From: Burkholderia cepacia GG4
GTDB lineage: Bacteria > Pseudomonadota > Gammaproteobacteria > Burkholderiales > Burkholderiaceae
Length of the DNA stretch: 64,000 nt
Reading direction: 5' to 3'
NCBI RefSeq assembly: GCF_000292915.1
Contig: NC_018514.1
Coordinates: 496,001 to 560,000, forward strand
Positions 51,416 to 59,803 of this stretch are shown here, one piece after another. The notes beneath the pieces were generated by a model, which saw nothing but the letters and a program-made list of their open reading frames with translations, made no database searches and was not told the DNA's origin. The position numbers were made by a program, and so were the translations under genes. Positions within the stretch are counted from its first letter, which is position 1. Every line of letters starts with the position of its first letter.

Positions 51416-52354
51416 ATGCTGTTCCAGTCACGCTCACACGAAGACGTGCATGACCACGGGCTCGCGATCGCGGGTTGGCATCAGGTCTACCGCCAGATGA
51501 CGCCGGGCCGGTTCAGGGGCACCGTCACGCAGGTGCTGTACGACGATTTCCATTTCTTCCGCGAGACGACCAACCGGCGTGTCGCACAAACCGGCCTCGC
51601 ACCGGCCGGGCGCACGTCGCTCGCGGTGCCGTTGTCGGTGTCGCTTGCCGGCACGTTCCAGGGCCAGCCGATCGACGGCTATGCGCTGCTCGCGCTGCGC
51701 GCCGGCGAGGATTTCGAGTTCCACACGCCGGAAGGGATGGGGCTCGTCGGGATCAGCGCCGCGTCGGACATGGTCGACGAGCTGTGCGAAGCCGAGTTCG
51801 GCGCGGCCGGCGCGCGCAAGCTGCGCCATATCACGCGGCTGTCCGATGCGCAGGGCGTCGCGCTCGGCGCGCGGCTGTCGTCGCTGATCGACGATGCGCA
51901 ACGCAACCCCGGCTGCCTTGAATACGCGGCCACCCGCAAGATGTTCCGCGACGCAATGCTCGGCATGTTCCTCGATGCGCTCGACCAGGGTATCGGCGTC
52001 GAGAAACGCGACATCACGCATGCCACCTACAGCGATATCGTCAGCCGCTGCGAGAAGCACCTGCGCGACCGGCCCGAGGAGCCCGTCACCGTGCTCGAAC
52101 TGTGCCGCGCGCTGCGCTGCAGCCGTCGCACGCTGCAGACGAGCTTCCAGCGCGTTGCCGACGTCACGCCCGTCGGCTATCTGCGCACCATCCGGCTGAA
52201 TGCGGTGCGGCGCCTGCTGCGCACGACTTCGGCGCAGCAACTCGGCGTCGGCGAGGCCGCCGCGAGCTGGGGTTTCACGCATCTCGGCTATTTCGCACGC
52301 GAGTATCGCGACCTGTTCGGCGAGCTGCCGTCGCAAACCCTGCGGCCCGAATGA
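51416..52354 (+). CDS. AraC-family transcriptional regulator (EutR-like)
   Basis: This 312-residue protein is started at ATG 51416, six bases after GGAG; an in-frame ATG at 51410 is also possible but close to the GGAG. The N-terminal half (VYRQMTPGRFRGTVTQVLYD, FRETTNRRVAQTGLAPAGRT) is of the EutR/GadX-like cupin type. The C-terminal helix-turn-helix pair spans about 215-308 (LELCRALRCSRRTLQTSFQR, VGEAAASWGFTHLGYFAREYR). EutR-type proteins respond to amine metabolites. It lies between the permease unit and the porin gene and could regulate either. Confidence 0.9.
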   Translation: MLFQSRSHEDVHDHGLAIAGWHQVYRQMTPGRFRGTVTQVLYDDFHFFRETTNRRVAQTGLAPAGRTSLAVPLSVSLAGTFQGQPIDGYALLALRAGEDFEFHTPEGMGLVGISAASDMVDELCEAEFGAAGARKLRHITRLSDAQGVALGARLSSLIDDAQRNPGCLEYAATRKMFRDAMLGMFLDALDQGIGVEKRDITHATYSDIVSRCEKHLRDRPEEPVTVLELCRALRCSRRTLQTSFQRVADVTPVGYLRTIRLNAVRRLLRTTSAQQLGVGEAAASWGFTHLGYFAREYRDLFGELPSQTLRPE

Positions 52355-52414
52355 CGTCTTCGCACCAGGACGGTGCCGCCGGGCGCCGTCGCGTGTCGCC
52401 CGCCCGCTTCACCA

Positions 52415-52426
52415 TTTGCTGATTTG
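52415..52426 (+). promoter_or_regulatory. Shared cluster motif, copy D (upstream of porin gene)
   Basis: The 12-base core TTTGCTGATTTG differs from copies A and C by one base and lies 98 bp upstream of ATG 52525. The second half (GGGATAGAGGTCC) is only weakly like the other copies, so this is the least certain site. Confidence 0.45.
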
Positions 52427-52524
52427 GGATAGAGGTCCCGAATTTTCGCTGGATAGAGTCCTGTCACCCATATCGACAACACCATCGGTTTGCAGTGCGA
52501 ATCGATGAAACCAAAGGGCGGGAC

Positions 52525-53733
52525 ATGAAGATCGGACGACGACTGGCCGCAGCCGCGGCCACGCTGGGTTGCATGCACGCACACGCGCAGAGCTCGGGCA
52601 GCGTGACGCTGTACGGCACCGTGGACACCGGCATCATCTACTCGACGAACCAGCAGTTCACGCGCGCCGACGGCAGCACGGGCGGCGGCCATGCGTGGCA
52701 GATGGGCGGCGGCAACCTCGTGCCGTCCCGCTTCGGGTTCCAGGGCGCCGAGCCGCTCGGCGGCGGGCTCAACGCGGTGTTTTCGCTCGAGCAGCAATTC
52801 CTGTCCGCGAACGGGCAGGCGCTGCAGGGCGGCACCGCGTTCAGCCGGCAGGCGTGGGTCGGGCTGCGCCAGGATTCGATCGGCACGCTCGGCCTCGGCC
52901 GGCAATACGACTCGTACACGGACATGCTCGGCGCCTACGTCTCGAGCAACAACTGGGCGACGCCATACGGCTCGCACCTCGGCGACGTCGACAACCTGAA
53001 CGCCGCGTTCAACTTCAACAACGCGGTGAAGTTCACCAGCGCCGATTTCAACGGCTTGACGTTCGGCGGCACGTTCAGCTTCGGCGGGCAGGCCGGCGAC
53101 TTTTCCGCGAAGCGCGGCTATGCGGTCGCCGCGACCTACACCCGCGCGCCGGTTGCGTTCTCGGTCGGCTATCTCGACCTGCACCAGCCGCTCGATGCGG
53201 CACTCGGCGGCGCGAGCGGCTACATCGGCGACTTCGCGTGCAGCAACCCGGGCGCGATGTACTGCCTGCTGCAGGATGCCGGCTCGATGCGCGCGTTCGG
53301 CGCGGGCGGCTCGGTGACGCTCGGCGCGACGACGGTCGCGCTGACCTACACGCATACGCGCCTCGGCGACAGTCGCTATTTCTCGACCGATGCGCAGCCG
53401 CGCACGCAGGCGTTCACGTTCGACATCGGCGAGCTGAACGTCACGACCATGTTCACGCCCGCGCTGCAGGGCGGCGTCGCGTACATCTTCAACGCCGCCC
53501 ATACCAACGGGCGCGGCACGACGCGCTTCCACCAGGTGAACGTCGGCACGAACTACAGCCTGTCGAAGCGCACCGCGCTGTATGCGGTCGCGATCGGGCA
53601 GATCGCGAGCGGCACGGGGCTCGGCACCGATGCGAACGGCAACGCGGTGAACTACGCGCAGATCCCGGTGCTCGCGAACAGCAATTCGAGCCGGCAGCTC
53701 GCGGTGATGGCCGGGATTCGCGTGAACTTCTGA
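52525..53733 (+). CDS. Gram-negative porin (OmpC-like, Burkholderia type)
   Basis: This 402-residue protein starts at ATG 52525 behind GGGCGGGAC. A signal peptide ends AHAQ (about residue 22) and the mature protein begins SSGSVTLYGTVDTGIIYST, the classic start of beta-proteobacterial trimeric porins. The PEFG-type loop motif is present as SRFGFQGAEPLGGGLNAVFSL and the barrel ends in the aromatic C-terminus IRVNF. It allows diffusion of small solutes across the outer membrane and, given its place, probably the substrate of the adjacent permease. Confidence 0.93.
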   Translation: MKIGRRLAAAAATLGCMHAHAQSSGSVTLYGTVDTGIIYSTNQQFTRADGSTGGGHAWQMGGGNLVPSRFGFQGAEPLGGGLNAVFSLEQQFLSANGQALQGGTAFSRQAWVGLRQDSIGTLGLGRQYDSYTDMLGAYVSSNNWATPYGSHLGDVDNLNAAFNFNNAVKFTSADFNGLTFGGTFSFGGQAGDFSAKRGYAVAATYTRAPVAFSVGYLDLHQPLDAALGGASGYIGDFACSNPGAMYCLLQDAGSMRAFGAGGSVTLGATTVALTYTHTRLGDSRYFSTDAQPRTQAFTFDIGELNVTTMFTPALQGGVAYIFNAAHTNGRGTTRFHQVNVGTNYSLSKRTALYAVAIGQIASGTGLGTDANGNAVNYAQIPVLANSNSSRQLAVMAGIRVNF

Positions 53734-53760
53734 CGGCACGCACGCGGTGAAGCGCGCGAG

Positions 53761-53785
53761 GCGGGCGGCTGCGCTGGCCGCCCGC
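53761..53785 (+). terminator. Hairpin after the porin gene
   Basis: GCGGGCGGC at 53761-53769 pairs with GCCGCCCGC at 53777-53785 across a 7-base loop. No T-tract follows directly. Confidence 0.55.
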
Positions 53786-53861
53786 ACCGCCGCGTGCCAC
53801 AAATTCTTAACGATCGACGTGAACAATGGCGTTCGCTTCAGGCTGCCCGAAGCGTCGCCCG

Positions 53862-53881
53862 CGTTGCACACGTGTGCAACG
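53862..53881. promoter_or_regulatory. Perfect 20-bp palindrome, probable LacI-family operator
   Basis: The sequence CGTTGCACACGTGTGCAACG is its own reverse complement. It has the central CG and the TGCA flanks typical of LacI-family operators and lies 39 bp before ATG 53921 of the ABC binding-protein gene. The LacI-type gene at 56930, at the end of the same cluster, is the obvious regulator. Confidence 0.8.
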
Positions 53882-53920
53882 TCCGGCCGTCCCGCCACCA
53901 CGCCGATCGAGAGAGACCTC

Positions 53921-55159
53921 ATGACCCTGCTGAGCCGCCTGCGCGCGCTGTCCGCCGCCGTTGCGCTGTCCTTTGCCGCCTCGCACGCCTTCGCGGCGGA
54001 TCTCGTCATCGCAGGCCGCGACGACATCTACGGCAAGGGGCTGGCCGACGCCGTCGCCGGCTTCAACAAGCTGCACCCGGGCACCGACATCGAGCTGCTC
54101 AAGCTGCCGAACGCGAACCTGTACCAGAAGCTTAAGTTGTCGATGCGCGAAGGCACCGGCGCGTACGACCTCGTGATGATGGACGACACGTGGGCGCCCG
54201 AATTCATCGGCAACGGCTGGCTGAAGCCGCTGCCGGCGTCGCTCGCCGACGCCGATCTCGTGCCGTCCGCGGTCGCGCTCGGCCGCAACGCGGCGGGCGC
54301 GCTGTACGCGCTGCCGATCGTCGGCAACGTCGAGATGTTCGCGTACCGGAAGGATCTGCTCGCGAAATACAAGCTGCAGCCGCCGCGCAACTGGGACGAT
54401 GTGCTGAAGATCGCGCAGACCGTCGGCGGCGCGGACAAGAGCGTGTCGGGCGTCGTGTTCCGCGGCACCAAGGGCAATCCGGTCGTGACCGGCTTCCTGC
54501 CGATCCTGTGGGCCTACGGCGGCGACGTGTTCGACCGCGCCGGCAACGTGACGATCGATTCGCGCGAGTCGCAGGCCGCGCTGAAGACCTTCCTCGCGCT
54601 GAAGGCGTCCGCGCCGAAGGACGTCGACGTGTACGGCGCCGCCGAAGTGCGCGATGCGCTGCAGCGCGGCACGGCCGTGCAGTCGATCGAGGTGTGGCCG
54701 GCGTGGGTGCCGGCGCTCGACGATCCGAAGCAGTCGCGCGTGGTCGGGCAGATCGCGCTGCAGCCACCGCCCGGGCAGACCGCCGGCCCGGCGCCGATGC
54801 TCGGCATCTGGCAGATGGGTATTCCGAAGGATGCGCCGCACGCGAAGCTCGCGCAGGACTTCCTCGCGTACCTGAGCGCACGCGATACGCAAACGCGCCT
54901 CGCCGGCATCGGCATTCCGCCGACCCGCCGCAGTGTGTTCAACGATCCGGCGCTGGTGCGTCAGTACCGCTGGTATCCCGATCAGCTGAAGGCGCTCGAG
55001 GCCGGCCGTGCGCGGCCGCGTGTGAAGGACTGGCAGCAGGTCGAGAGCATTCTCGGCGACCAGCTGCAGCTCGCGCTGACCGGGCAGGCCGCACCCGACG
55101 CAGCGCTGCGCCAGGCGCAGCAGAAGATCGCGCAGGCGATGGCCGGTGCCGGCAAGTGA
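53921..55159 (+). CDS. ABC transporter extracellular solute-binding protein (sugar-type, family 1)
   Basis: This 412-residue protein has a signal peptide ending AFAAD and no lipobox, so it is a free periplasmic protein. Typical blocks are IYGKGLADAVAGFNKLHPGT, YDLVMMDDTWAPEFIGNGWL and LPIVGNVEMFAYRKDLLAKY, with MLGIWQMGIPKDAPHAKLAQ near the C-terminus. It belongs with the carbohydrate-binding CUT1 group and binds a sugar, polyol or glycerophosphodiester-like ligand. It is the first gene of a unit with two permeases, and the operator palindrome lies just upstream. Confidence 0.93.
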   Translation: MTLLSRLRALSAAVALSFAASHAFAADLVIAGRDDIYGKGLADAVAGFNKLHPGTDIELLKLPNANLYQKLKLSMREGTGAYDLVMMDDTWAPEFIGNGWLKPLPASLADADLVPSAVALGRNAAGALYALPIVGNVEMFAYRKDLLAKYKLQPPRNWDDVLKIAQTVGGADKSVSGVVFRGTKGNPVVTGFLPILWAYGGDVFDRAGNVTIDSRESQAALKTFLALKASAPKDVDVYGAAEVRDALQRGTAVQSIEVWPAWVPALDDPKQSRVVGQIALQPPPGQTAGPAPMLGIWQMGIPKDAPHAKLAQDFLAYLSARDTQTRLAGIGIPPTRRSVFNDPALVRQYRWYPDQLKALEAGRARPRVKDWQQVESILGDQLQLALTGQAAPDAALRQAQQKIAQAMAGAGK

Positions 55160-55193
55160 CGGCCCGCCGCCCCGCATCGCCCGGCACCCGCGC

Positions 55194-56063
55194 ATGAAAG
55201 CCCTCCGCCGCAGCCTGCCGTTCGTCGCGCTGCTCGGGCCCGCGCTGCTGGTGCTGGCCGCGCTCGCGCTGTATCCGGTCGCGCAGGTGCTGGTCGACTC
55301 GTTCTGCCAGGTCGACTATGCGGCCGGCCGCCGCGCGTTCGCCGGGCTCGCGAACTATCGCGCGGTGCTCGGCGACGATGCGTTCGCGGCCGGCTTCGGC
55401 AACACGCTGCGCTTCACGATCGTCGCGTCGCTCGCCGAAGTCGCGCTCGGCTTCGGCCTCGCGCTGCTGTTCGTGCGCGCGTTCCCGGGGCGGCGCATCG
55501 CACTGCCGCTCGCGATCCTGCCGATGATGCTGTCCACGCTCGTGTGCTCGGCGATCTGGCGCAACTGGCTCAACTTCGACGGCTTCCTGAACGCGCTGCT
55601 CGCCGGGTTCGGCATCGAAGGCGTGCGCTGGTTGTCCGATCCGCATCTCGCGCTGTGGTCGCTCGCGCTCGTCGACGTGTGGCAGTGGACGCCGATGGCG
55701 TTCCTGATCGTGCTGGCCGGGCTGCAATCGATCCCGCAGGAGCTGTACGAAGCCGCGCGCACCGACGGCGCGAGCGAATGGCAGTGCCTGCGCGACATCA
55801 CGCTGCCGCTCGCGGCGCCACAGATCGGCCTCGCGCTGCTGCTGCGCTCGATCGACACGTTCAAGCTGTTCGACAAGGTCTATGCGCTGACGGGCGGCGG
55901 CCCCGGCAACGCGACGCAGACGCTGTCGACCTACATCTACGATACGGGCTTCCGCTTCTTCAACGTCGGGCCGGCGAGTGCCGCGTCGGTGCTGATGCTC
56001 GCGGCGTCCGCGCTGCTGGTCTCGGGGTACGTATGGCAGACGGTTCGCAAGCGGCGCGCATGA
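55194..56063 (+). CDS. ABC transporter permease (CUT1, first)
   Basis: This 289-residue protein starts at ATG 55194. It has six hydrophobic segments and the EAA motif in ELYEAARTDGASEWQCLRDI, which contacts the ATPase. The N-terminal TM is preceded by MKALRRSLP. It is coupled to the next permease gene (ATGA overlap at 56060). Together with the binding protein and second permease it forms an importer, but no ATPase gene follows. Confidence 0.93.
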   Translation: MKALRRSLPFVALLGPALLVLAALALYPVAQVLVDSFCQVDYAAGRRAFAGLANYRAVLGDDAFAAGFGNTLRFTIVASLAEVALGFGLALLFVRAFPGRRIALPLAILPMMLSTLVCSAIWRNWLNFDGFLNALLAGFGIEGVRWLSDPHLALWSLALVDVWQWTPMAFLIVLAGLQSIPQELYEAARTDGASEWQCLRDITLPLAAPQIGLALLLRSIDTFKLFDKVYALTGGGPGNATQTLSTYIYDTGFRFFNVGPASAASVLMLAASALLVSGYVWQTVRKRRA

Positions 56064-56920
56064 CGGCGCGCCCCGCAGGCATTTCGTACGCGCGAACGGG
56101 TGCCGCATTCGGCCGCACGGCGCCGTGGGTGCTGCGCTTCGTTGCGCTCGCGCTGCTGCTGCTGCCGTGCCTGTGGATGGCTGGTGCTGCGTTCATGCCG
56201 ACGCTCGAACGCCTCGATCATCCGCTGCGGATCTGGCCGGCCGCGCCGACGCTCGAGCATTTCGCGTCGGTGTGGTCGAACGGCATCGGCGCACCGCTCG
56301 CCAATTCGCTGCTGGTCGGATTCGGCACGACGCTGCTCGCGCTGACGCTCGCGTTTCCGGCCGCGTATGCGCTCGTGCGGCTGCGGTTTCCGGCGCGGTT
56401 GGATGTGCTGTTCCTGATGCTCGTGCTGGCATTGAAACTGATGCCGCCGATCACGATCGCGGTGCCGCTGTTCGCGCTCGCGAAGCGGCTGCATCTGCTC
56501 GACTCGACGCCGGGGCTGATGCTCGCTTACCAGATCTACGCGTTACCGATGGCGATCTGGATGCTGCTCGCGTTCGTGCGCGACGTGCCGGTCGAATACG
56601 AGGAGGCCGCCTGCATCGACGGCGCGGGGCTCGCGCGGCGGCTCGTGCAGATCGTGCTGCCGCTGTGCGCGCCGGGGCTGATCGCTACCGCGATCTTCGT
56701 GTTCATCGCTGCGTGGAACGAGTTCCTGATCGCGCTGCTGTTCGTGTCGACGCCGAGCCGCTTAACGCTGCCGCTCGCGATTGCCGGCTACGTGACGGAG
56801 AACGGCATCGACTGGGGCGACCTGATGAGCGCCGGACTGCTGGCGTCGCTGCCGACGCTCGCCGTGGCCGGCTATGTGCAGCGCTACCTGCTGCGCGGCT
56901 TCGCGGGCGGGCTGAAGTGA
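56060..56920 (+). CDS. ABC transporter permease (CUT1, second)
   Basis: This 286-residue protein starts at ATG 56060, overlapping the first permease stop. It has six hydrophobic segments, and the EAA motif is EYEEAACIDGAGLARRLVQI. Its C-terminus GYVQRYLLRGFAGGLK is the common ending in this family. The missing ATPase may be a shared MalK/UgpC-type subunit encoded elsewhere. The gene stops ten bases before the stop of the convergent lacI-type gene. Confidence 0.93.
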   Translation: MTARPAGISYARTGAAFGRTAPWVLRFVALALLLLPCLWMAGAAFMPTLERLDHPLRIWPAAPTLEHFASVWSNGIGAPLANSLLVGFGTTLLALTLAFPAAYALVRLRFPARLDVLFLMLVLALKLMPPITIAVPLFALAKRLHLLDSTPGLMLAYQIYALPMAIWMLLAFVRDVPVEYEEAACIDGAGLARRLVQIVLPLCAPGLIATAIFVFIAAWNEFLIALLFVSTPSRLTLPLAIAGYVTENGIDWGDLMSAGLLASLPTLAVAGYVQRYLLRGFAGGLK

Positions 56921-56929
56921 CGCGGGGTG

Positions 56930-57952
56930 TTACGCGCAGCTATGCCGCACCACGTGCGTAACCGGCACGACGCGCGTGCGCGATGCGCCGTCGAAGGTCT
57001 GGATCCGGTCGGCGAGCAGGTCGACGGCGGCGTGCGCGAGGCCTTGCGTATCCTGGCGCAGCGTCGTGAGCCGATACGCGTCGTACTCGGCGGCCGGGAT
57101 GTCGTCGAAGCCGATCACGCACAGGTCGTCGGGCACGCGCAGGCCGAAGGCGTCGCGCGCGGCGTCGATCACGCCGAGCGCGAGCAGGTCGGACGAGCAG
57201 AACACGCCGTCCGGGCGCTCACCGGCCGCGAACAGTTGGCGCGCGGCGTCGATGCCGCAGGCATGCGTGTCGGCGTGCGTATCGATCGCGCGCACGAGCG
57301 TCGCATCGAAGGCATCGCCGCGTTGCAGCGCGTGCTCGAACGCGTCCGCGCGCGATCGTGCGCTGTAGCTCGCGGTACGCGGCCCGACGAATGCGAGCCG
57401 GCGCGCGCCGGCCCGCACGAGCCGTTGCGCGGCATGGGCGGCGCCCGCCGCGTTGTCGCTGACGACGACGTCCGCACCCGGCAGGTTCGCTTCGCGGTTG
57501 ATCATCACGACGGGAATCCGGTGTTCGAGATACTGCCGCGCGACCGACAGCGGCGGCGACGCGGACGTCATCACGAGGCCCGCGATCCGGTAGCTGAGCA
57601 GCCGTTCGAGCGATTGCCGGACCTGGCGCGGATCTTCCGCGTTGGTCACGAGCGGCGTGAGCGCACGCTGTCCGAGCGCGGCCATCAGGTCCGACAGCAG
57701 CCGCGCGCGGAACGGATTCTCGAACCCGGCCGTCACGACGCCGATCATGCTGCTGCGCTGCGTGATCATGTCGCGCGCGATCAGATTGACCTGATAGCCG
57801 AGCGCGCGCGCGGCCACCATCACGCGTTCGCGCGTTTCGGGCGCGATGCTCGCCGTCGGCGAGAACGCGCGCGACACCGCGGAGCGCGACACGCCGGCAC
57901 GCACCGCGACATCCGACGCGGTCACCCACGTTTTTCTTTCCTTGTCATTCAT
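56930..57952 (-). CDS. LacI-family transcriptional repressor
   Basis: Started at ATG 57952 (MNDKERKTWVTASDVAVRAG) the protein has 340 residues. The helix-turn-helix and hinge span about 10-60 (TASDVAVRAGVSRSAVSRAF, then SIAPETRERVMVAARALGYQ). The periplasmic-binding-protein-like domain follows (IGVVTAGFENPFRARLLSDL, VVMINREANLPGADVVVSDN, GVFCSSDLLALGVIDAARDA). It probably represses the ABC operon by binding the palindrome at 53862. The start codon lies only six bases from the divergent PI-PLC start, so it may also control that gene. Confidence 0.93.
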   Translation of the reverse strand: MNDKERKTWVTASDVAVRAGVSRSAVSRAFSPTASIAPETRERVMVAARALGYQVNLIARDMITQRSSMIGVVTAGFENPFRARLLSDLMAALGQRALTPLVTNAEDPRQVRQSLERLLSYRIAGLVMTSASPPLSVARQYLEHRIPVVMINREANLPGADVVVSDNAAGAAHAAQRLVRAGARRLAFVGPRTASYSARSRADAFEHALQRGDAFDATLVRAIDTHADTHACGIDAARQLFAAGERPDGVFCSSDLLALGVIDAARDAFGLRVPDDLCVIGFDDIPAAEYDAYRLTTLRQDTQGLAHAAVDLLADRIQTFDGASRTRVVPVTHVVRHSCA

Positions 57953-57958
57953 CGATTC

Positions 57959-58879
57959 ATGATTCCTTCGCGACACGAAGCACCCACGCCGCTGGCCGAC
58001 TGGATGTCGGCGCTCGACGACGCGCGGCCGCTGCATACGCTGACCCTACCGGGCAGCCATGACACCTGTGCGTATACGGTCGACGATCCGCTCGTGCGTA
58101 CGCAGCGCGCGCCGCTCGATGCGCAGCTCGCGCACGGCGTGCGGCTGCTCGACATCCGCTGCCGGCATCGGCGCGACGCGTTCGACATTCATCACGGCGG
58201 GATCGCGCTCGGCATGTCGTTCGACGACGTGCTCGCGGACTGCACGCGCTTTCTCGATGCCCATCCACGCGAATGCATCGTGATGTCGGTGAAGGACGAA
58301 TGGCCCGCGCACGCGTGCACGCGCGGCTTCGATGCGACGTTCGACGCGCATTGCGCGCGGCATCCGCGGCTGCGCTGGCATGCAGGCGGCGCGCTGCCGT
58401 CGCTCGGCGACGTGCGCGGCGCAGTGGTGCTGTTGCGGCGGTTCCGCAGCAGCCGGCCGCTCGGCATCGACCTCACTGCGTGGCCCGACAATGCGACGTT
58501 TACGATCGATCATCCGGATGCGGCGTTCGTGATCCAGGATGAGTACCGTGTGCCTGTAGCCGGTTCGATCCACTACAAGTGGCGGGTGATCGAGGCGCTG
58601 CTGAGCCGCATGCCGTCGCCGGAGAGCGGCCGCTGGGCGATCAACTTCTGCAGCGGCACGGGGATGGGCGCGAATCCGTCGGTGGTCGCGCGCGGCGATG
58701 GCAGGGTGCAGGGGATTCAGGCGCGGCTCGCCGAGCGGTTGCGCGAGCAGCGCGGGACCTGCGGCGCGATGCTGCTCGATTTCTGCGACGACGATGACTG
58801 GGTGCTGGTGCGGGCGCTGGTTGCGTGCAATGAGCATCTGCCTGCGTCCGGCGGTAGGCGCAGGTTGGTGGGCTGTTAG
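57959..58879 (+). CDS. Phosphatidylinositol-specific phospholipase C X-domain protein
   Basis: This 306-residue protein has the two catalytic histidines of bacterial PI-PLC: His34 in TLPGSHDTCAYTV and His79 in FDIHHGGIALG. These are followed by SFDDVLADCTRFLDAHPREC and VIQDEYRVPVAG. Conserved Asp and Arg neighbours are DIRCRH and the early DWMSALDDARPLHTLTLPGS. No signal peptide is present at the assigned ATG, unlike secreted PI-PLCs, so it may act in the cytoplasm or start elsewhere. The enzyme would cleave phosphatidylinositol or related phosphodiesters. With the adjacent ABC transporter it suggests use of inositol phosphates or glycerophosphodiesters (inference). Confidence 0.85.
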   Translation: MIPSRHEAPTPLADWMSALDDARPLHTLTLPGSHDTCAYTVDDPLVRTQRAPLDAQLAHGVRLLDIRCRHRRDAFDIHHGGIALGMSFDDVLADCTRFLDAHPRECIVMSVKDEWPAHACTRGFDATFDAHCARHPRLRWHAGGALPSLGDVRGAVVLLRRFRSSRPLGIDLTAWPDNATFTIDHPDAAFVIQDEYRVPVAGSIHYKWRVIEALLSRMPSPESGRWAINFCSGTGMGANPSVVARGDGRVQGIQARLAERLREQRGTCGAMLLDFCDDDDWVLVRALVACNEHLPASGGRRRLVGC

Positions 58880-59019
58880 TGCAGGTTCGTGTCGAGCACT
58901 TCGTTAGCTTCGTTAACGCGTCCGCTTTGCTCGTCACACTTCGTGACGAATCAGCGGGCCGCAAGCGTGCGTGTATCAGACCGATGCGCAGTCGTGGCGC
59001 GGAGGAGCGGTGGTGATCG

Positions 59020-59293
59020 AGCGATTGTGCTGCATCTGCACGTGTTCCCCCTTGCGCCAGGCGCGGCTAGCGTGGCATATGGAAGCGTCAAAGGCCAACT
59101 GGAAGGCTCCGCAGAACATCAAGGATCAGTATGCCCGTACCAGTTTCATTGGTCGGAACCGCGTGGTGTTCAACATCAAGGGCAACGGTTGATTGATGCG
59201 GTGGCCTATCAGGTCGGCGTCGTGTACGTGAAGTTTGTCGGTACGCACGCGGAATATGACCGGATCGATGCGCCAACCGTGGAAATGGCGTAA
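59020..59293 (+). pseudogene. higB-type toxin gene, frameshifted remnant
   Basis: One frame reads ASKANWKAPQNIKDQYARTS and then FIGRNRVVFNIKGNG before a stop. A second frame continues with LIDAVAYQVGVVYVKFVGTH and AEYDRIDAPTVEMA to a stop at 59293. Together these match the middle and C-terminus of RelE-like HigB toxins, but a few bases are missing at the junction (about 59190) and the N-terminus is degraded. The frames cannot be joined, so the toxin is dead while its antitoxin downstream is whole. Confidence 0.8.
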
Positions 59294-59297
59294 CGAG

Positions 59298-59660
59298 ATG
59301 GACATTCACCCGATTCGAACAGAGGCCGACTACAAGGCCGCCCTGAAGGCGGTGTCCGCGCTCGTCGATCGAGACCCTGCACCGGGCACGCGGGAGGGCG
59401 ACGAGCTGGAGGTTCTGGCGATCCTGATCGGGCGCTACGAGGCCGAGACCTTCCCGTTGGCTTCGCCGAACCCGATCGACGCGATCAAATTTCGGATGAA
59501 GCAAGCCGGCTTGCCGGTCCCCGACATGCAACCGTGCATCGGGAATACCAACCGGGTGTACGACGTGTTGGCTGGTCGCCGATCGCTGAGTCTCGCCATG
59601 ATCCGGAAGTTGCACGAAGGACTGAACATTCCCGCGGACGGGCTGATCGGGGCGTCGTGA
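59298..59660 (+). CDS. higA: HigA-type antitoxin (XRE helix-turn-helix)
   Basis: This 120-residue protein starts at ATG 59298, four bases after the higB frame stop, and begins MDIHPIRTEADYKAALKAVS. That is the standard HigA N-terminus. The helix-turn-helix is in NTNRVYDVLAGRRSLSLAMI and the family end HEGLNIPADGLI is complete. In an intact module HigA binds the toxin and represses the operon. Here the toxin gene is broken, so HigA may persist as a DNA-binding regulator or because of cross-protection against another HigB. Confidence 0.88.
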   Translation: MDIHPIRTEADYKAALKAVSALVDRDPAPGTREGDELEVLAILIGRYEAETFPLASPNPIDAIKFRMKQAGLPVPDMQPCIGNTNRVYDVLAGRRSLSLAMIRKLHEGLNIPADGLIGAS

Positions 59661-59724
59661 GCGAACGGGTCCGGGAGTGCCTGCTTGAGTTGCCGATGTG
59701 TACTGGAAGGCGGGTAGTTTGAAG

Positions 59725-59750
59725 AAATGGCGCCATGAGGCGCCATTTTT
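59725..59750 (+). terminator. Intrinsic terminator after higA
   Basis: AAATGGCGCC at 59725-59734 pairs perfectly with GGCGCCATTT at 59739-59748 over the loop ATGA, and the T run continues to 59750. It is a strong terminator for the plus strand and, being symmetrical, also for the convergent LysE gene. Confidence 0.9.
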
Positions 59751-59803
59751 CATGCAGAAGTTGCGTGCAAGAAAGGCCGTGCCTGTCGATGCCCGACGCC
59801 GAC

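Noticed and set aside
56927..57958. In-frame upstream extension of the PI-PLC gene through the lacI locus
   Set aside because: The extension is the antisense of lacI, with shadow-type composition. The PI-PLC fold begins after Met1 at 57959.
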